From Desulfocicer vacuolatum DSM 3385 (lineage in GTDB: Bacteria > Desulfobacterota > Desulfobacteria > Desulfobacterales > Desulfobacteraceae), in the NCBI RefSeq assembly GCF_900176365.1, contig NZ_FWXY01000017.1:60242-124241 (forward strand): a stretch of DNA of 64,000 bases. Reading direction: 5' to 3'. The notes beneath the pieces are model-generated. The model ran no database searches and had not been told where the DNA came from. It was given only the letters and a program-made list of their open reading frames with translations. Numbering within the stretch: position 1 is the first letter of the stretch; every line of letters starts with the position of its first letter. Made by a program: the position numbers and the translations under genes. This document shows positions 9,456 through 19,368 of this stretch, piece after piece.

Positions 9456-10862
9456 ATGAACATAAAAGAGATTAATCAATACTGGGAAAAGATTATCAAT
9501 ACCATGAACGACGGTTTAATGGTGGTGGCACCGGACTGTAGCATCCTCATGGTGAACAGCGCCTTTGAGCAGATGACAGGATACACCTCCAAAGAAATCA
9601 CTGGACAATCCTGCAAGATACTGGAGTGTGACGCCTGTGAGAGCACCCTTATTAAAACAGATGACACCAGTTCATGCAGGCTCTTCAGACCCGGCCAAAC
9701 CGACATCAAGCGATGCCGATGCCACGCCCTGTGCAAAGACGGCACATTTTTACCCATTTTAAAGAATGCCTCTATTTTAAGGGATGATCACGGCACTGCC
9801 ATGGGAGTGGTGGAAACCCTCACTGATATTTCTGAACTGACCCGCCTGGACCGCCAGGTGCACCAGCTGGAGCGCCAGGTACACCTGGAAAAAGGATTTT
9901 ACGGTATACTGGGAAATTCCCGGGCCATGCGCAATGTGTTTGACCTGATAGAAAAAGCGGCAGAAAGCAATGCCCCGGTGATCATTCTGGGAGAAAGCGG
10001 CACAGGAAAAGAACTGGTGGCCAATGCCATCCACATGTGCAGCAGCCGCAAACAGCAGCCTTTTATCAAACTTAACTGCGCAGCCCTCAATGAATCGTTG
10101 CTGGAAAGTGAACTCTTCGGGCATGTTAAAGGCGCCTTCACCGGTGCCCACACCCGTCGCACGGGCAGATTTGAAGCGGCCCACGGCGGCAGTTTTTTTC
10201 TGGATGAAATCGGAGATGCCCCCCTGTCCATACAGACCAAGCTGTTACGGGTGCTGGAAAGCGGTCAATTCGAAGCGGTGGGGGACGTCAATCCAACATC
10301 AGTTGATGTGCGCATCATTACCGCCACCAACCAGGATCTCAACGCCATGATCTCCCGGCGGCTGTTCCGAGAAGATCTTTTTTTCCGCATCAATGTCATC
10401 CCCATACATCTTCCCCCCCTTCGCCATCGAACAGAAGAGATTCCCCTTCTGGTGAACACATTTATCCATAGACTCAACAGCCAAAGCGAAAAAACCATCA
10501 TTGGTTTAACCCCCCATGCCATGGAGCGGTTCATGGCCTATGAGTGGCCCGGTAATATCCGGGAGCTGAAAAACGCCCTGGAGTATGCCTATGTCATCAC
10601 AGAAAAGGACAGCATTCATGCCGATCATCTTCCCCGGCAGATACAAAAAAAGAGCAAAATCACCCGGCAGGCGACCTTAAAAAGAACTCATAAAAACATA
10701 TCCCTCCCCAGAAACAATGAAAAAGAGGCATTGGTGGCCGCATTAAAAACCACCGGAGGTAATCAGAGCCAGGCCGCCCGGATACTTGGCATCAATCGGG
10801 TGACGGTGTGGAATCGCATGAAAAAGTATGGTATTGATCTGCAAAAAATTATTACCCAGTAA
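9456..10862 (+). CDS. PAS-domain sigma-54-dependent transcriptional activator
   Basis: A 468-residue enhancer-binding protein. The N-terminal PAS domain (about 10-130) holds a Cys-rich insertion (Cys53, 58, 61, 74, 87, 89, 93), followed by a short coiled coil. The AAA+ domain (about 155-380) has Walker A GESGTGKE, the sigma-54 contact loop GAFTGA and the sensor region DVRIITATNQDL. A Fis-type helix-turn-helix ends the protein (NQSQAARILGINRVTVWNRM). CAGGAGA precedes the ATG. The Cys cluster suggests redox, metal or Fe-S sensing, which is inferred. It faces the cytochrome operon across 326 bp and probably controls it. Confidence 0.92.
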   Translation: MNIKEINQYWEKIINTMNDGLMVVAPDCSILMVNSAFEQMTGYTSKEITGQSCKILECDACESTLIKTDDTSSCRLFRPGQTDIKRCRCHALCKDGTFLPILKNASILRDDHGTAMGVVETLTDISELTRLDRQVHQLERQVHLEKGFYGILGNSRAMRNVFDLIEKAAESNAPVIILGESGTGKELVANAIHMCSSRKQQPFIKLNCAALNESLLESELFGHVKGAFTGAHTRRTGRFEAAHGGSFFLDEIGDAPLSIQTKLLRVLESGQFEAVGDVNPTSVDVRIITATNQDLNAMISRRLFREDLFFRINVIPIHLPPLRHRTEEIPLLVNTFIHRLNSQSEKTIIGLTPHAMERFMAYEWPGNIRELKNALEYAYVITEKDSIHADHLPRQIQKKSKITRQATLKRTHKNISLPRNNEKEALVAALKTTGGNQSQAARILGINRVTVWNRMKKYGIDLQKIITQ

Positions 10863-10876
10863 AATCGGAGATATCC

Positions 10877-11800
10877 ATGCCCCATAATCAACTGTTAACC
10901 CCGGATCAGGCCATGCTCAGAACCACCCTGGGGGCCACCATGATCAGCTTTTCTGCCGTGTGGGTCAAGCTTGCCCATGTTACCCCCACAGCCTCTGCTT
11001 TTTACCGGGTTTTTCTGGGTGGAATATTTCTGACGTGCTTTATGCTGATGCGGAAACAACGCATGGCAAAAAAGGATCTATTTTCAGGTTTGTCCATGCT
11101 GGCGGGGATTTTTTTTGCCCTGGATTTATATGTCTGGCACTTGAGCATTCAGTATGTGGGGCCTGGGCTGGCCACCATTTTGAGTAATTTTCAGGTATTT
11201 ATGGTTCCGCTGGCAGGGTTGCTTCTTTATGGGGAAGCATTGAATATACGGTTTATCTTATCTGTGCCCCTGGCAGTGGCAGGCCTTTTCATGATCATTG
11301 GCATACCGTGGGAGATGCTTTCCCCGGATTACCACATGGGAATATGGTATGGCTTTCTCACCGCAGTTTTTTACACAGGCTTTTTAATCGTGCTGCGTAA
11401 ACTCCAATCCCACAACTCCAGACCTTCGGCTGCTCTTAATCTCATGGTGATCTCTTTTGCCACGGCAGCCTTTCTTGCCCTGGAAATGGTTCGTACCCAT
11501 GATACCTTTGCCGTTCCAGATATTAAAAGCGCACTTGCATTGATGGGTCTGGGACTCATGAGTCAAACCGTGGGCTGGCTGTTCATCACCCGATCTTTGC
11601 CCCGGATTCCAGCTGCTGTTGCCGGGCTCATTCTGCTGCTCCAGCCCTCCCTTGCCTTTGTCTGGGACGTCCTTTTTTTCCACCGGGAAACCTCACCCAT
11701 GGCGTGGTGCGGCGTGGCCCTTTCATTGTCTTCCATCTATCTTGGGTCCACCAGCGGTAAAAGTTCGCCCCGTTCATCTGAACTGAAATCCAAAGCTTGA
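10877..11800 (+). CDS. EamA/DMT-family membrane transporter
   Basis: A 307-residue protein with ten predicted TM helices in two EamA repeats. The first contains ISFSAVWVKLAHVTP and the second ALMGLGLMSQTVGWLFITRS. It starts 14 bp after the sigma-54 activator with GGAGA upstream, so it is probably cotranscribed. DMT proteins export or import small metabolites; the substrate cannot be read from the sequence, and no link to the cytochrome operon is shown beyond position. Confidence 0.85.
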   Translation: MPHNQLLTPDQAMLRTTLGATMISFSAVWVKLAHVTPTASAFYRVFLGGIFLTCFMLMRKQRMAKKDLFSGLSMLAGIFFALDLYVWHLSIQYVGPGLATILSNFQVFMVPLAGLLLYGEALNIRFILSVPLAVAGLFMIIGIPWEMLSPDYHMGIWYGFLTAVFYTGFLIVLRKLQSHNSRPSAALNLMVISFATAAFLALEMVRTHDTFAVPDIKSALALMGLGLMSQTVGWLFITRSLPRIPAAVAGLILLLQPSLAFVWDVLFFHRETSPMAWCGVALSLSSIYLGSTSGKSSPRSSELKSKA

Positions 11801-11837
11801 CCGGCAATCAATAGCCCCGTAAGTCCGTCCCCGGCGG

Positions 11838-12467
11838 TTATTCTATATCCTTATCTTTCATTGCAATATACCAATCTTCATCGCCATAAAGCTTATCAGA
11901 GCATTCGGGGCAAAGACTATGGCTGATTTGTGCGGTTGAATGTTCTTGAATGTAGGATTCTATCTGATTCCAGTACCCATTGTCATCCCTGATTTTTTTA
12001 CAGGAAGTACATACGGGCAAAAGACCGTGCAATGTTTTTACTTCAGCCAAGGCCTTTTGCAGGTCAGCCACCAACTGTTCCTGCTTTGTCTCCATTTTAT
12101 GCTTATAGGTGGCCATCTCAATGGCTATTCTTAACTCTCGATCATTAAACGGTTTAATCACATAGCCATAAGGTTCTGTTATCTTAGCTCTTTCAAGGGT
12201 GTCTTCATCAGCATATGCAGTAAGATACACAATGGGGATGTTGAATAAAGAACGTATTTGCATGGCAGCTTCAATCCCATCCATTTTTCCCTTTAAAATG
12301 ATATCCATCAACACTAAATCCGGATTTTCCTGTTCAAGTTTTTTAATGGCAGCCTCACCGGATGACACAATGGCACAGACAAGATACCCCATATTCTCCA
12401 GACTTGCCTGGATATCTTTGGCAATAATAAATTCATCCTCAACAATAAGAACGCTTGCAGTTTCCAT
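11838..12467 (-). CDS. Response regulator with C-terminal Cys-motif domain
   Basis: A 209-residue regulator. The receiver domain (about 5-120) has the phospho-acceptor in DLVLMDIIL and Lys in GYVIKPF. It is followed by a coiled coil and a small domain with [14 protein letters not shown] and a later CPEC, four Cys spaced for metal binding. There is no DNA-binding domain, so output is probably by protein contact. It follows the histidine kinase gene by three bases and is its likely partner. Confidence 0.85.
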   Translation of the reverse strand: METASVLIVEDEFIIAKDIQASLENMGYLVCAIVSSGEAAIKKLEQENPDLVLMDIILKGKMDGIEAAMQIRSLFNIPIVYLTAYADEDTLERAKITEPYGYVIKPFNDRELRIAIEMATYKHKMETKQEQLVADLQKALAEVKTLHGLLPVCTSCKKIRDDNGYWNQIESYIQEHSTAQISHSLCPECSDKLYGDEDWYIAMKDKDIE

Positions 12468-12470
12468 ATT

Positions 12471-14294
12471 CTATATCCTGGCCTTTCCGCTGAAATTTTT
12501 AAATATGATTCGAATTTGGGTGCCTATGTTCCGGGTGAATTCAATTTTTCCGGTAAGCTGATGTTCCACAAGTCCGGTGATCAATTGCAATCCAAATGTT
12601 TCAGCAGTTCTAATGTCAAAATTTTCCGGCATACCAATACCATTATCACCTATTAACAATTCTATTGAATCTTTGTCAGCCCATTGGGCAGTTATAAAAA
12701 TAAGGCCCCCTTCATCAGCAGGAAACGCATATTTCAAAGCATTGGTTACCAGTTCATTAACAATTAATCCGCAAGGTATTGCCACGTCAATGCCCAGGGT
12801 AATATTGTCAATATCAATCTCTGCCCGTATTGTCCTGGATTTTTGTTTGTAAGAACGCATCAAACAGTTTAGCAAATTTTTGATATACAGTCCAAAATCA
12901 ATACTGGACAGATCCTTAGATTCATAAAGCTGCTGATGAATAAGGGCCATGGAGGTTATCCTATCCTGACTGTCTTTAAACAATGCCGCTGATTGTTCAT
13001 CCCTGGTCTGATTTGCCTGAAATTTTAACAAGCTTGAAATAATTTGAAGGTTATTTTTCACACGATGATGGATCTCTTTCAGCAAACTGTCCTTTTCTTT
13101 TAAAGATTTTGTCAGCAGGGTATTGGCAACGGTTAGATCCGATGTACGATGTTGCACTATGCGTTCCAGGTGTTCCCGGTGACCCTTTAATTCTTTTTCA
13201 CTGGCAGCAAGTTGAAAAACCTTTTTTTCAAGTGCATTTTGATAGCTCAGCAGCGCCTCATTGTTTGTTTGAATGGTATCCAGCATCTCATTGAAAGCCA
13301 AACCCAATTGTACAATCTCATCCTTTTTATTTCCATGGTATTCAAATCGAGATAAAATATTTTTATTTTCAACTTCCTTCATCACATTGGCCATGGATCT
13401 TATGGGATAAATAATTTCCCTTGCTATTATCAAAAGAATAAACAAAAAAACGGCAATACTGAGGGTACTTGAAACAAGAAAAATTTTATTCAATTTTTCC
13501 CTGCTTTTACCGGTTTCCAACAGTTTTAATTTCAGTATATCTTGGGCTTCCCTGGAAATATTTTCCATAAGGTCCATCAGATGCACAGTGATCACATCAA
13601 AACCTTGGTCAATTGAGTTCATTTTTTCTTCCAACTCAAAATCTTTAACCAACAACCCCTTGAAATTATAAATATATCCCTGCATACGAGGATCAATGAG
13701 CCGGGCCTGCAAAAGTTTACTCTCAATATAATCCACAACCAGCAGAAGGGCCTGGTATTCGGATTTCCTTGTATCAATCCGGTAAGTTGTTAAAAAATGA
13801 GTTAAATTAAACAAAGGTTTCAAAAGAGATGTCTGATTGCTTCTTAAAACATTGGACGTCAAGGATTGGTAGGCCGTATCGATCCTTGTCCTGTTCAATC
13901 TTTGATCGGTCTTATACTGGACATTTTGATTGAACGCTTCTTCATATCTGGCAAGGCTTTGTAAAATCAGGTTTATTTTTTCATTTATAGAGGCTTGGGG
14001 TTGCATATTGGATATTTTTAATATGCGTTTTCTAAACTGCTCTATAATGATTCCAAATTTTTTATCGGCATTAGGTTGTCGGCGCAACAGAACAGATTTT
14101 TCCCAAAAACGCATCTCGTAAAACAGATCATGAAGTGTCCGGATGTCCCTTTCAAAGACAACCGCCTCCTCAACCTGCATTGTGTGGTGGTTTTGCACAC
14201 GTAAGAAAACGGCCAATATACCGTATTCCAGGACGAACAAAAAAACCAGAACCCCAGCGATGGCGTAAAACTTACTGTTAACCGTATGAAACAA
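12471..14294 (-). CDS. Membrane sensor histidine kinase (HisKA_2 type)
   Basis: A 607-residue kinase with TM helices near residues 10-28 and 275-295 around a long helical periplasmic region. A HAMP domain and coiled coil follow, then a HisKA_2 box LLKEIHHRVKNNLQIISS and a HATPase domain (GLIVNELVTNALKYAF, GDNGIGMP). Two in-frame TTG starts exist; 14294 is preferred because AGGAG ends 7 bases before it, whereas 14300 is only one base away. The binding-protein gene ends 10 bp upstream and the response regulator follows, which makes a three-gene signalling operon. Confidence 0.88.
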   Translation of the reverse strand: MFHTVNSKFYAIAGVLVFLFVLEYGILAVFLRVQNHHTMQVEEAVVFERDIRTLHDLFYEMRFWEKSVLLRRQPNADKKFGIIIEQFRKRILKISNMQPQASINEKINLILQSLARYEEAFNQNVQYKTDQRLNRTRIDTAYQSLTSNVLRSNQTSLLKPLFNLTHFLTTYRIDTRKSEYQALLLVVDYIESKLLQARLIDPRMQGYIYNFKGLLVKDFELEEKMNSIDQGFDVITVHLMDLMENISREAQDILKLKLLETGKSREKLNKIFLVSSTLSIAVFLFILLIIAREIIYPIRSMANVMKEVENKNILSRFEYHGNKKDEIVQLGLAFNEMLDTIQTNNEALLSYQNALEKKVFQLAASEKELKGHREHLERIVQHRTSDLTVANTLLTKSLKEKDSLLKEIHHRVKNNLQIISSLLKFQANQTRDEQSAALFKDSQDRITSMALIHQQLYESKDLSSIDFGLYIKNLLNCLMRSYKQKSRTIRAEIDIDNITLGIDVAIPCGLIVNELVTNALKYAFPADEGGLIFITAQWADKDSIELLIGDNGIGMPENFDIRTAETFGLQLITGLVEHQLTGKIEFTRNIGTQIRIIFKNFSGKARI

Positions 14295-14304
14295 ACCCAA
14301 ACTC

Positions 14305-16080
14305 CTATTTGGAAATCACGGAGAGATCAACAAAGAGCTTTGGTTTTACTTTTTCCCCCCGAAAATATCGAACTGCGGTTTCAATGGATAATTTACCCAT
14401 GAGCTCAGGTTGCTGGGCAATTGTGGCGTTAAGCTCATCTTGATGAATTGCCTTTTTTGCCTCAGGCAGGGCATCAAAACCGATGAGAAGCGGGGAATGG
14501 CCATAATTAAATTTTTTAAGCGCATCAATGACACCCAGGATCATGTCGTCGTTATGGGCAAAAACCGCATCAAACCCCTCACCGCCCTGTAGAATGCGCA
14601 GCATCACTTCCCGGGCTTCTTTCCGATCAAAATTAGCAACATCGCGGGCGACAACCTTGATTTGGGGGTATTTCTGAAGTTCTTTATTGAATCCGACCCC
14701 CCTTTCATAACAGGCAGACGTGCCTGGGATGCCTTCAATCTCGATAACCCTGGCACCCTCTTTAAAATACCGGGCTAAGATCTCGGCAGCCATCCTGCCC
14801 CCTTCCACATTATCAGATTCAATGTGGCAAAGAATCTTCCCCCCAGACGTTTTTCTATCAACTGAAATAATGGGGACAGCTTTTTTGTTTGCCATTCCTA
14901 TGCCCGGCATTACCGATTCCGTATTGGTGGGGTTAACCATCAGGATATCAACATCCTGTTCCAACAAGTCAACGATATCAGATAGTTGCTGAGAATCACT
15001 GTTCTGGGCATCTTTAACAATAAGCGTTAATCCATATAAATCTGCGGCTTCCTGTGCTCCCTTCAGCAGGGTTAAAAAAAAAGAGGTTTGTAAAGTGGAA
15101 ACAGACAAACCAATGGTTTTGTTAAAGGATTCATGGGTTATTAAATCAAGACTCGTTGATTTGTAAAAAGAAATTTTTTGATCATTTAAGGCTTGCCACG
15201 CCAATTGCACACCATATTCCCCCATTTGTTCCGGATGTTGCTCTATTGTGGCGTGAATGCGCCCATTGTGCATGTGATCCCGTGCCAATTCAATATTATC
15301 ATATCCTGCCAAAAGAGTGGTTCCAGTAAGCCCCATGATGTCTATGGCCTGTAAAGCACCAAGTGCCATTTGATCGTTGGCACAAAAAATAGCGTTAATA
15401 TTTTTATGTTTTTTGAGTAAACCAGTCGTAACAAATAAAGCTTCATCTGTGTGCCAGTTTGCGCTCTCAGAGCCCACAATCCGGATCTTACTGTCCCGTG
15501 TGACGGTTTCTATAAAGCCGTTTTTGCGCAACTCTGCATTTTCAACACCCCGAATCCCTTCAATCACGATGAGATCCCCCTGTCCGTCCAGCTTTTTCTT
15601 GATATACGTTCCAACCATGCCAGCCCCGGTGTAATTATCAGATCCCACAAAGGGAATGGAAATTCCCATTTGCTTCATGGTCTTCTTATGCAGAGGGTTA
15701 TCAATATTAATGACTATAATATTCTTTTCCATGGCTTTTTTGCAAATGGGAACCAATTTTTTTGAGTCAGCCGGTGCGATTACAATGGCCCCGTATCCCC
15801 TTGAGATAAGATTATCACAAATACCAATCTGCCTTTCAACATCGGTTTCACGCTCAACGCCAAAAACTTCCAAGGGAATATCTTCTTCCATGGCATATTT
15901 TTTTGCGCCTTCTTCCATTTTTGAAAAAAAGGGATTGGAAAGCGCTTTCATGACAAGGGCCACGGTTCTTTCATTTCCGGCTTCGGCATGGGGCAGAAAA
16001 AAAATGAAATGAAAAACAAAAGAAAGAAAGACCGCCACAAATGAAATTCTAATTTTTTTTATGTACTTTTCTATTTTCAT
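14305..16080 (-). CDS. Tandem double periplasmic sugar-binding-like protein
   Basis: A 591-residue exported protein with a signal peptide ending near HAEAG and two complete ribose/galactose-type binding domains in one chain (about 38-310 and 318-585). Each contains a paired core motif: VALVMKALSNPFFSKM and CANDQMALGALQAI in the first, and ISVDRKTSGG and AHNDDMILGVIDALKK in the second. The ATG at 16080 is chosen over a GTG at 16086 because AGGA lies 8 bases upstream. No permease follows; the next genes are a kinase and a regulator. The likely role is ligand sensing for that kinase, like LuxP or ChvE. Confidence 0.85.
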   Translation of the reverse strand: MKIEKYIKKIRISFVAVFLSFVFHFIFFLPHAEAGNERTVALVMKALSNPFFSKMEEGAKKYAMEEDIPLEVFGVERETDVERQIGICDNLISRGYGAIVIAPADSKKLVPICKKAMEKNIIVINIDNPLHKKTMKQMGISIPFVGSDNYTGAGMVGTYIKKKLDGQGDLIVIEGIRGVENAELRKNGFIETVTRDSKIRIVGSESANWHTDEALFVTTGLLKKHKNINAIFCANDQMALGALQAIDIMGLTGTTLLAGYDNIELARDHMHNGRIHATIEQHPEQMGEYGVQLAWQALNDQKISFYKSTSLDLITHESFNKTIGLSVSTLQTSFFLTLLKGAQEAADLYGLTLIVKDAQNSDSQQLSDIVDLLEQDVDILMVNPTNTESVMPGIGMANKKAVPIISVDRKTSGGKILCHIESDNVEGGRMAAEILARYFKEGARVIEIEGIPGTSACYERGVGFNKELQKYPQIKVVARDVANFDRKEAREVMLRILQGGEGFDAVFAHNDDMILGVIDALKKFNYGHSPLLIGFDALPEAKKAIHQDELNATIAQQPELMGKLSIETAVRYFRGEKVKPKLFVDLSVISK

Positions 16081-16144
16081 AATCACATCCTAAAACGCAA
16101 ATATGGTATTTTTATACTCAGCAGGCCGAATGGGTTTTTATATT

Positions 16145-16329
16145 AACTCAACTTTCGGGCTTCATTTCAAAGCCGGCATTTTTAAATGTACCCATGGGGT
16201 CAGTGTGCCGACGGGATCAGGCTTTTGTTATTGATGTTATCGACCAAAGCCTTTGCCAACGAAAAAAGCCTCGATAATGTCAATAACGAAAGCCTGACCC
16301 CACCACGAAATGCGAACACCGAAAGTTGA
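16145..16329 (+). repeat. Repeat B copy 1
   Basis: A 185-bp element that starts ACTCAACTTTCGG and ends CCGAAAGTTGA, giving short inverted ends. Its core from GGGATCAGGC to GCCTGACCCC is a long imperfect palindrome that includes TTATTGATGTTATCGACC and its complement. A reverse copy lies at 17957-18082 and a direct copy at 38095-38280. Confidence 0.85.
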
Positions 16330-16441
16330 AATATTAAAAAGCAGGTACTGGTTCTGGGTACTGGGTATTGAGTTCTGGGCTCTGGGCTCCAACAGTGACA
16401 ATTTTCTCATTATTCGTTGTGTTCGTCAGGAGGTACCCGTT

Positions 16442-16532
16442 TATACGAAATACTCCTCAGGTCAGAGGCGTATTCCAAACTTCGTTGTGGGCAAGACCGG
16501 ATCAAAATACGGTCTGCCCGTAGCAGTTTTAT
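16442..16532 (-). repeat. Repeat A copy 4
   Basis: Second unit of a tandem pair downstream of the ornithine aminotransferase, in the same orientation as that gene. It is more diverged than the adjacent unit (GTAGCAG in place of GTGGCGG). Confidence 0.8.
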
Positions 16533-16619
16533 ATGAAATACTCCGCAAATATGTGGAAAATTTCTATCTTTGTTGTGGGCGGAGCGGGATCAAAATACGG
16601 TCCGCCCGTGGCGGTTATA
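16530..16619 (-). repeat. Repeat A copy 5, providing the rocD stop
   Basis: The unit overlaps the last codon positions of the aminotransferase gene. The TAA stop is the start of the element (TATAACCGCC on the minus strand). Confidence 0.85.
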
Positions 16620-17817
16620 CAGAAAAAGCTGTTTTTATCTTGTCCATGGCCCAGTCTATGTCTTTTTTTGTGATGACCAGTGGGGGGGCAAACCGGATGG
16701 TATAAGTATGGGTTTCCTTACACAAAATACCCATGGTCATTAATTTTTCACAAATGGCTCTGGCTCCCCCCGGGGTACCTTCAACAAGCTCAATGGCAAT
16801 CATCAATCCCCGACCTCTTACCTCTTTTATGGCAGGGGATTTAATCTGCTTTAACTGCCCAAGAAAATAGGCCCCCGTTTCGGCGGCATTTTCAACCATA
16901 TTTTCCTCCACCAACACCTTGAGGGCCTGCCGAGCCACGGCACAGGCAAGGGGATTCCCCCCAAAGGTGCTGCCGTGCTGCCCCGGTTGAAGAAGGCCCA
17001 ACACCGCCTCGTTGGAAAGCACCGCAGACACCGGATAAAAACCACCGGAAAGGGCCTTTCCAATAAGGGTGAGGTCGGCCTCAATGCCTTCGTGCTCTTC
17101 TGCCAGCATCTTTCCGGTTCTTCCAAGACCTGTCTGGATTTCATCCAGAATAAGAATTACATTGTTCCGGGTACAAATATCACGAACCTGCTTTAAATAC
17201 CCATCTGGAGGAATGATAACCCCGGCCTCTCCCTGTATGGGTTCCACCATGAAAGCCACAGTGTTGGGGGTGATGGCATCTTCCAGGGCCTTTGCATCCC
17301 CAAAGGGAATAATTTTAAATCCCGGGGCAAAGGGACCAAAATTTTTCCGGGCATTGTCATCGGTACTGAATCCAATGATGGCAAGGGTTCTGCCATGAAA
17401 ATTATCATTACATACAATGATTTCTGCCTGATCTGCCTTCACCCCCTTGGATTCATATCCCCATTTGCGCACACTTTTAATGGCGGTTTCCACAGCCTCT
17501 GCACCGGAATTCATGGGCAGCACCTTGTGGGACCGGGTCAGGTGACACAACTCCCGGTACAAAAAGGGAAGTTGATCATTCCTAAAGGCCCGGGAGGTTA
17601 AGGTCAGTTGCTCTGCCTGGTCCAGCATGGCCTGTTTGATTTTGGGGTGGGCATGGCCCTGGTTCACTGCTGAATAGGCAGACAGGCAATCCAGGTATTT
17701 ATTCCCCTCAACGTCCCATACCCAGATGCCTTCTCCCCGGCACAATACAACATCCAGGGGTTTATAGTTTCGGGCACCGAATTTGTCTTCAATATCAATG
17801 TATTCTTGTGTTTTCAT
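16615..17817 (-). CDS. rocD: Ornithine--oxo-acid aminotransferase
   Basis: A 400-residue class III PLP enzyme that converts ornithine and a 2-oxoacid into glutamate semialdehyde and glutamate in the cytoplasm. The features [44 protein letters not shown] and the PLP lysine in [15 protein letters not shown] fit ornithine aminotransferase better than acetylornithine aminotransferase (ArgD). The length is normal. No other arginine or proline gene lies nearby, and the gene sits alone between inverted repeat B copies, which suggests it may have moved as a unit. Its stop codon is within a repeat A copy. Confidence 0.88.
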   Translation of the reverse strand: MKTQEYIDIEDKFGARNYKPLDVVLCRGEGIWVWDVEGNKYLDCLSAYSAVNQGHAHPKIKQAMLDQAEQLTLTSRAFRNDQLPFLYRELCHLTRSHKVLPMNSGAEAVETAIKSVRKWGYESKGVKADQAEIIVCNDNFHGRTLAIIGFSTDDNARKNFGPFAPGFKIIPFGDAKALEDAITPNTVAFMVEPIQGEAGVIIPPDGYLKQVRDICTRNNVILILDEIQTGLGRTGKMLAEEHEGIEADLTLIGKALSGGFYPVSAVLSNEAVLGLLQPGQHGSTFGGNPLACAVARQALKVLVEENMVENAAETGAYFLGQLKQIKSPAIKEVRGRGLMIAIELVEGTPGGARAICEKLMTMGILCKETHTYTIRFAPPLVITKKDIDWAMDKIKTAFSV

Positions 17818-17835
17818 GGAATTCTCCCTTATTTT

Positions 17836-18130
17836 TCATATAACCGCCACGGGCAGTTATAGTTAAAGAGGATATTAGGGAGGCAGCAGTTTTTAATTTA
17901 CCGTGTATCCAATATGCCACCCATAAAATATAGCGGTCTGAGTTTTGTAAATGGTAAACTCAACTTTCGGTGTTCGCATTTCGTGGTGGGGTCAGGCTTT
18001 CGTTATTGACATTATCGAGGCTTTTTTCGTTAGCAAAGGCCTTGGTCGATAACATCAATAACAAAAGCCTGACCCCATCGGTACATGGAGTATTTCATAT
18101 AAAACTGCCACAGGCAGTTATATTTAAAGA
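17836..18130. repeat. Composite repeat cluster upstream of rocD (repeat A ends, repeat B copy 2, repeat C fragment)
   Basis: These bases hold a short repeat A end (17836-17866), a piece matching repeat C (about 17875-17909), a reverse-oriented repeat B copy (17957-18082), and a second short repeat A end (18088-18130). The two A ends share the phrase GCAGTTATA-TTAAAGAGG. No gene is visible, and the rocD promoter, if local, must lie in this mosaic. Confidence 0.75.
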
Positions 18131-18135
18131 GGTGA

Positions 18136-19368
18136 TCAGACGTCTCTATACCGGTCCCGAATGAAATGAATAATATTCATACGTTCAAAAAAAATATCAA
18201 CCAGCTCTGGATCAAAATGACTTCCCGCATTTTTCCGCATGACGGTGTTCACCCGTCCGTCATCCCATGCCTCTTTATACACCCTCCGGGAGCACAGGGC
18301 ATCGTAAACATCAGCAACTGCAACGATACGGCCAAACAAAGGAATGTCTTTGCCCTTTTTGATCAATGGTTTTCCATTGGCATCCACCTTGCCGGGAATG
18401 GGGGCGTGGGTGTCATCCACATAACCTGGATACCCTGTACCATCCCATCGTTCATGATGGCTTAACGCCACCTCCATGGCATCATCATCGTAATCCGATG
18501 CTTTGTTTATAAACAGACGTTTCCCAATACTGGTGTGTGCCTTCATTATTTCATATTCTTCAGGGGTAAGTTTTCCCGGTTTTTTCAAAATAAGGTCGGA
18601 AATTCCAACCTTCCCCACATCATGGAGCATGGCCGCAATGCGCAGTCGATCCCTGATCTGATCGATTTTCTTCCTGTCAAGCTTTCGCCGAAGGGCCCAC
18701 CCTTCATAAATTTCAGTGGCATAGGCTGCCACCCGATTGACATGGGCACCGGTTTCCCTGGGATCCCGAAGCTCAGCCATGTGGACCATGCGCAATAAAA
18801 TTGTCCGGGTTATCTTTGCCCGCTCCAATGCCATGGATGCCGTGGCTGCAAAATGACACATTATTTTTTCATCTTCCCGGGAAAAGACCGTATCATGCCC
18901 CTGAGCATCCCGGGCATTGATAATTTGAAGAATCCCCAAAACCTCGCCATTGAACTGCTTCAGGGGAATGGTGAGCATGGATTTTGTTTGATAATCGGCT
19001 TTATGATCAACATGTTCGTTAAAATGATAGGATTTAGATGGATCTATGTGATATACATCTTTTATGTTCATCAATTCCCCAGTAACCGCAACATAGCCAG
19101 CAATACTCTCTTTATTAATTTTGATGTAAAAAGATGAGTAAATTAATTTTTCGCCTGACTTCAGCCGTCCCTGTAGGGTATCGTTCTGGGTGAAAGTGAT
19201 GCGAAGACAGTTTTTTTCCCTGATATAGATGGAACCGGCATCGGCATTGGCCACCATGCGGGCCTTGGTCAGGATATGCTCCATGAGAATATCAAGGTCC
19301 TGCACCTGACCGAGTTCTATGCTTAACTCCGTCATTAAATCAATTCTTTCTTGTTCTGTCAGCATCAT
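18136..19368 (-). CDS. GAF and HD-GYP domain protein (probable cyclic-di-GMP phosphodiesterase)
   Basis: A 410-residue cytoplasmic protein. A GAF domain (about 20-185) precedes an HD-GYP domain with the metal motif MLHDVGKVG, the helix LTPEEYEIMKAHTSIG and the signature HHERWDGTGYP. All core HD-GYP residues are present, so hydrolysis of cyclic-di-GMP to pGpG or GMP is expected. The GAF domain probably senses a small ligand or redox state. AAGGAA precedes the ATG. It stands alone, divergent from the oxidative stress operon. Confidence 0.9.
   Translation of the reverse strand: MMLTEQERIDLMTELSIELGQVQDLDILMEHILTKARMVANADAGSIYIREKNCLRITFTQNDTLQGRLKSGEKLIYSSFYIKINKESIAGYVAVTGELMNIKDVYHIDPSKSYHFNEHVDHKADYQTKSMLTIPLKQFNGEVLGILQIINARDAQGHDTVFSREDEKIMCHFAATASMALERAKITRTILLRMVHMAELRDPRETGAHVNRVAAYATEIYEGWALRRKLDRKKIDQIRDRLRIAAMLHDVGKVGISDLILKKPGKLTPEEYEIMKAHTSIGKRLFINKASDYDDDAMEVALSHHERWDGTGYPGYVDDTHAPIPGKVDANGKPLIKKGKDIPLFGRIVAVADVYDALCSRRVYKEAWDDGRVNTVMRKNAGSHFDPELVDIFFERMNIIHFIRDRYRDV

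Larger units (their letters stand above)
16081..16614. other. Repeat-filled intergenic region
   Basis: No gene is seen in these 534 bases. They hold a repeat B copy (16145-16329), a low-complexity stretch rich in TCTGGG and ACTGGG (16340-16390), a short segment matching 45146-45175 in reverse (TATTCGTTGTG region, 16411-16441), and two repeat A copies. Promoter elements for the binding-protein operon should lie near 16085-16145, but none is obvious. Confidence 0.7.
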
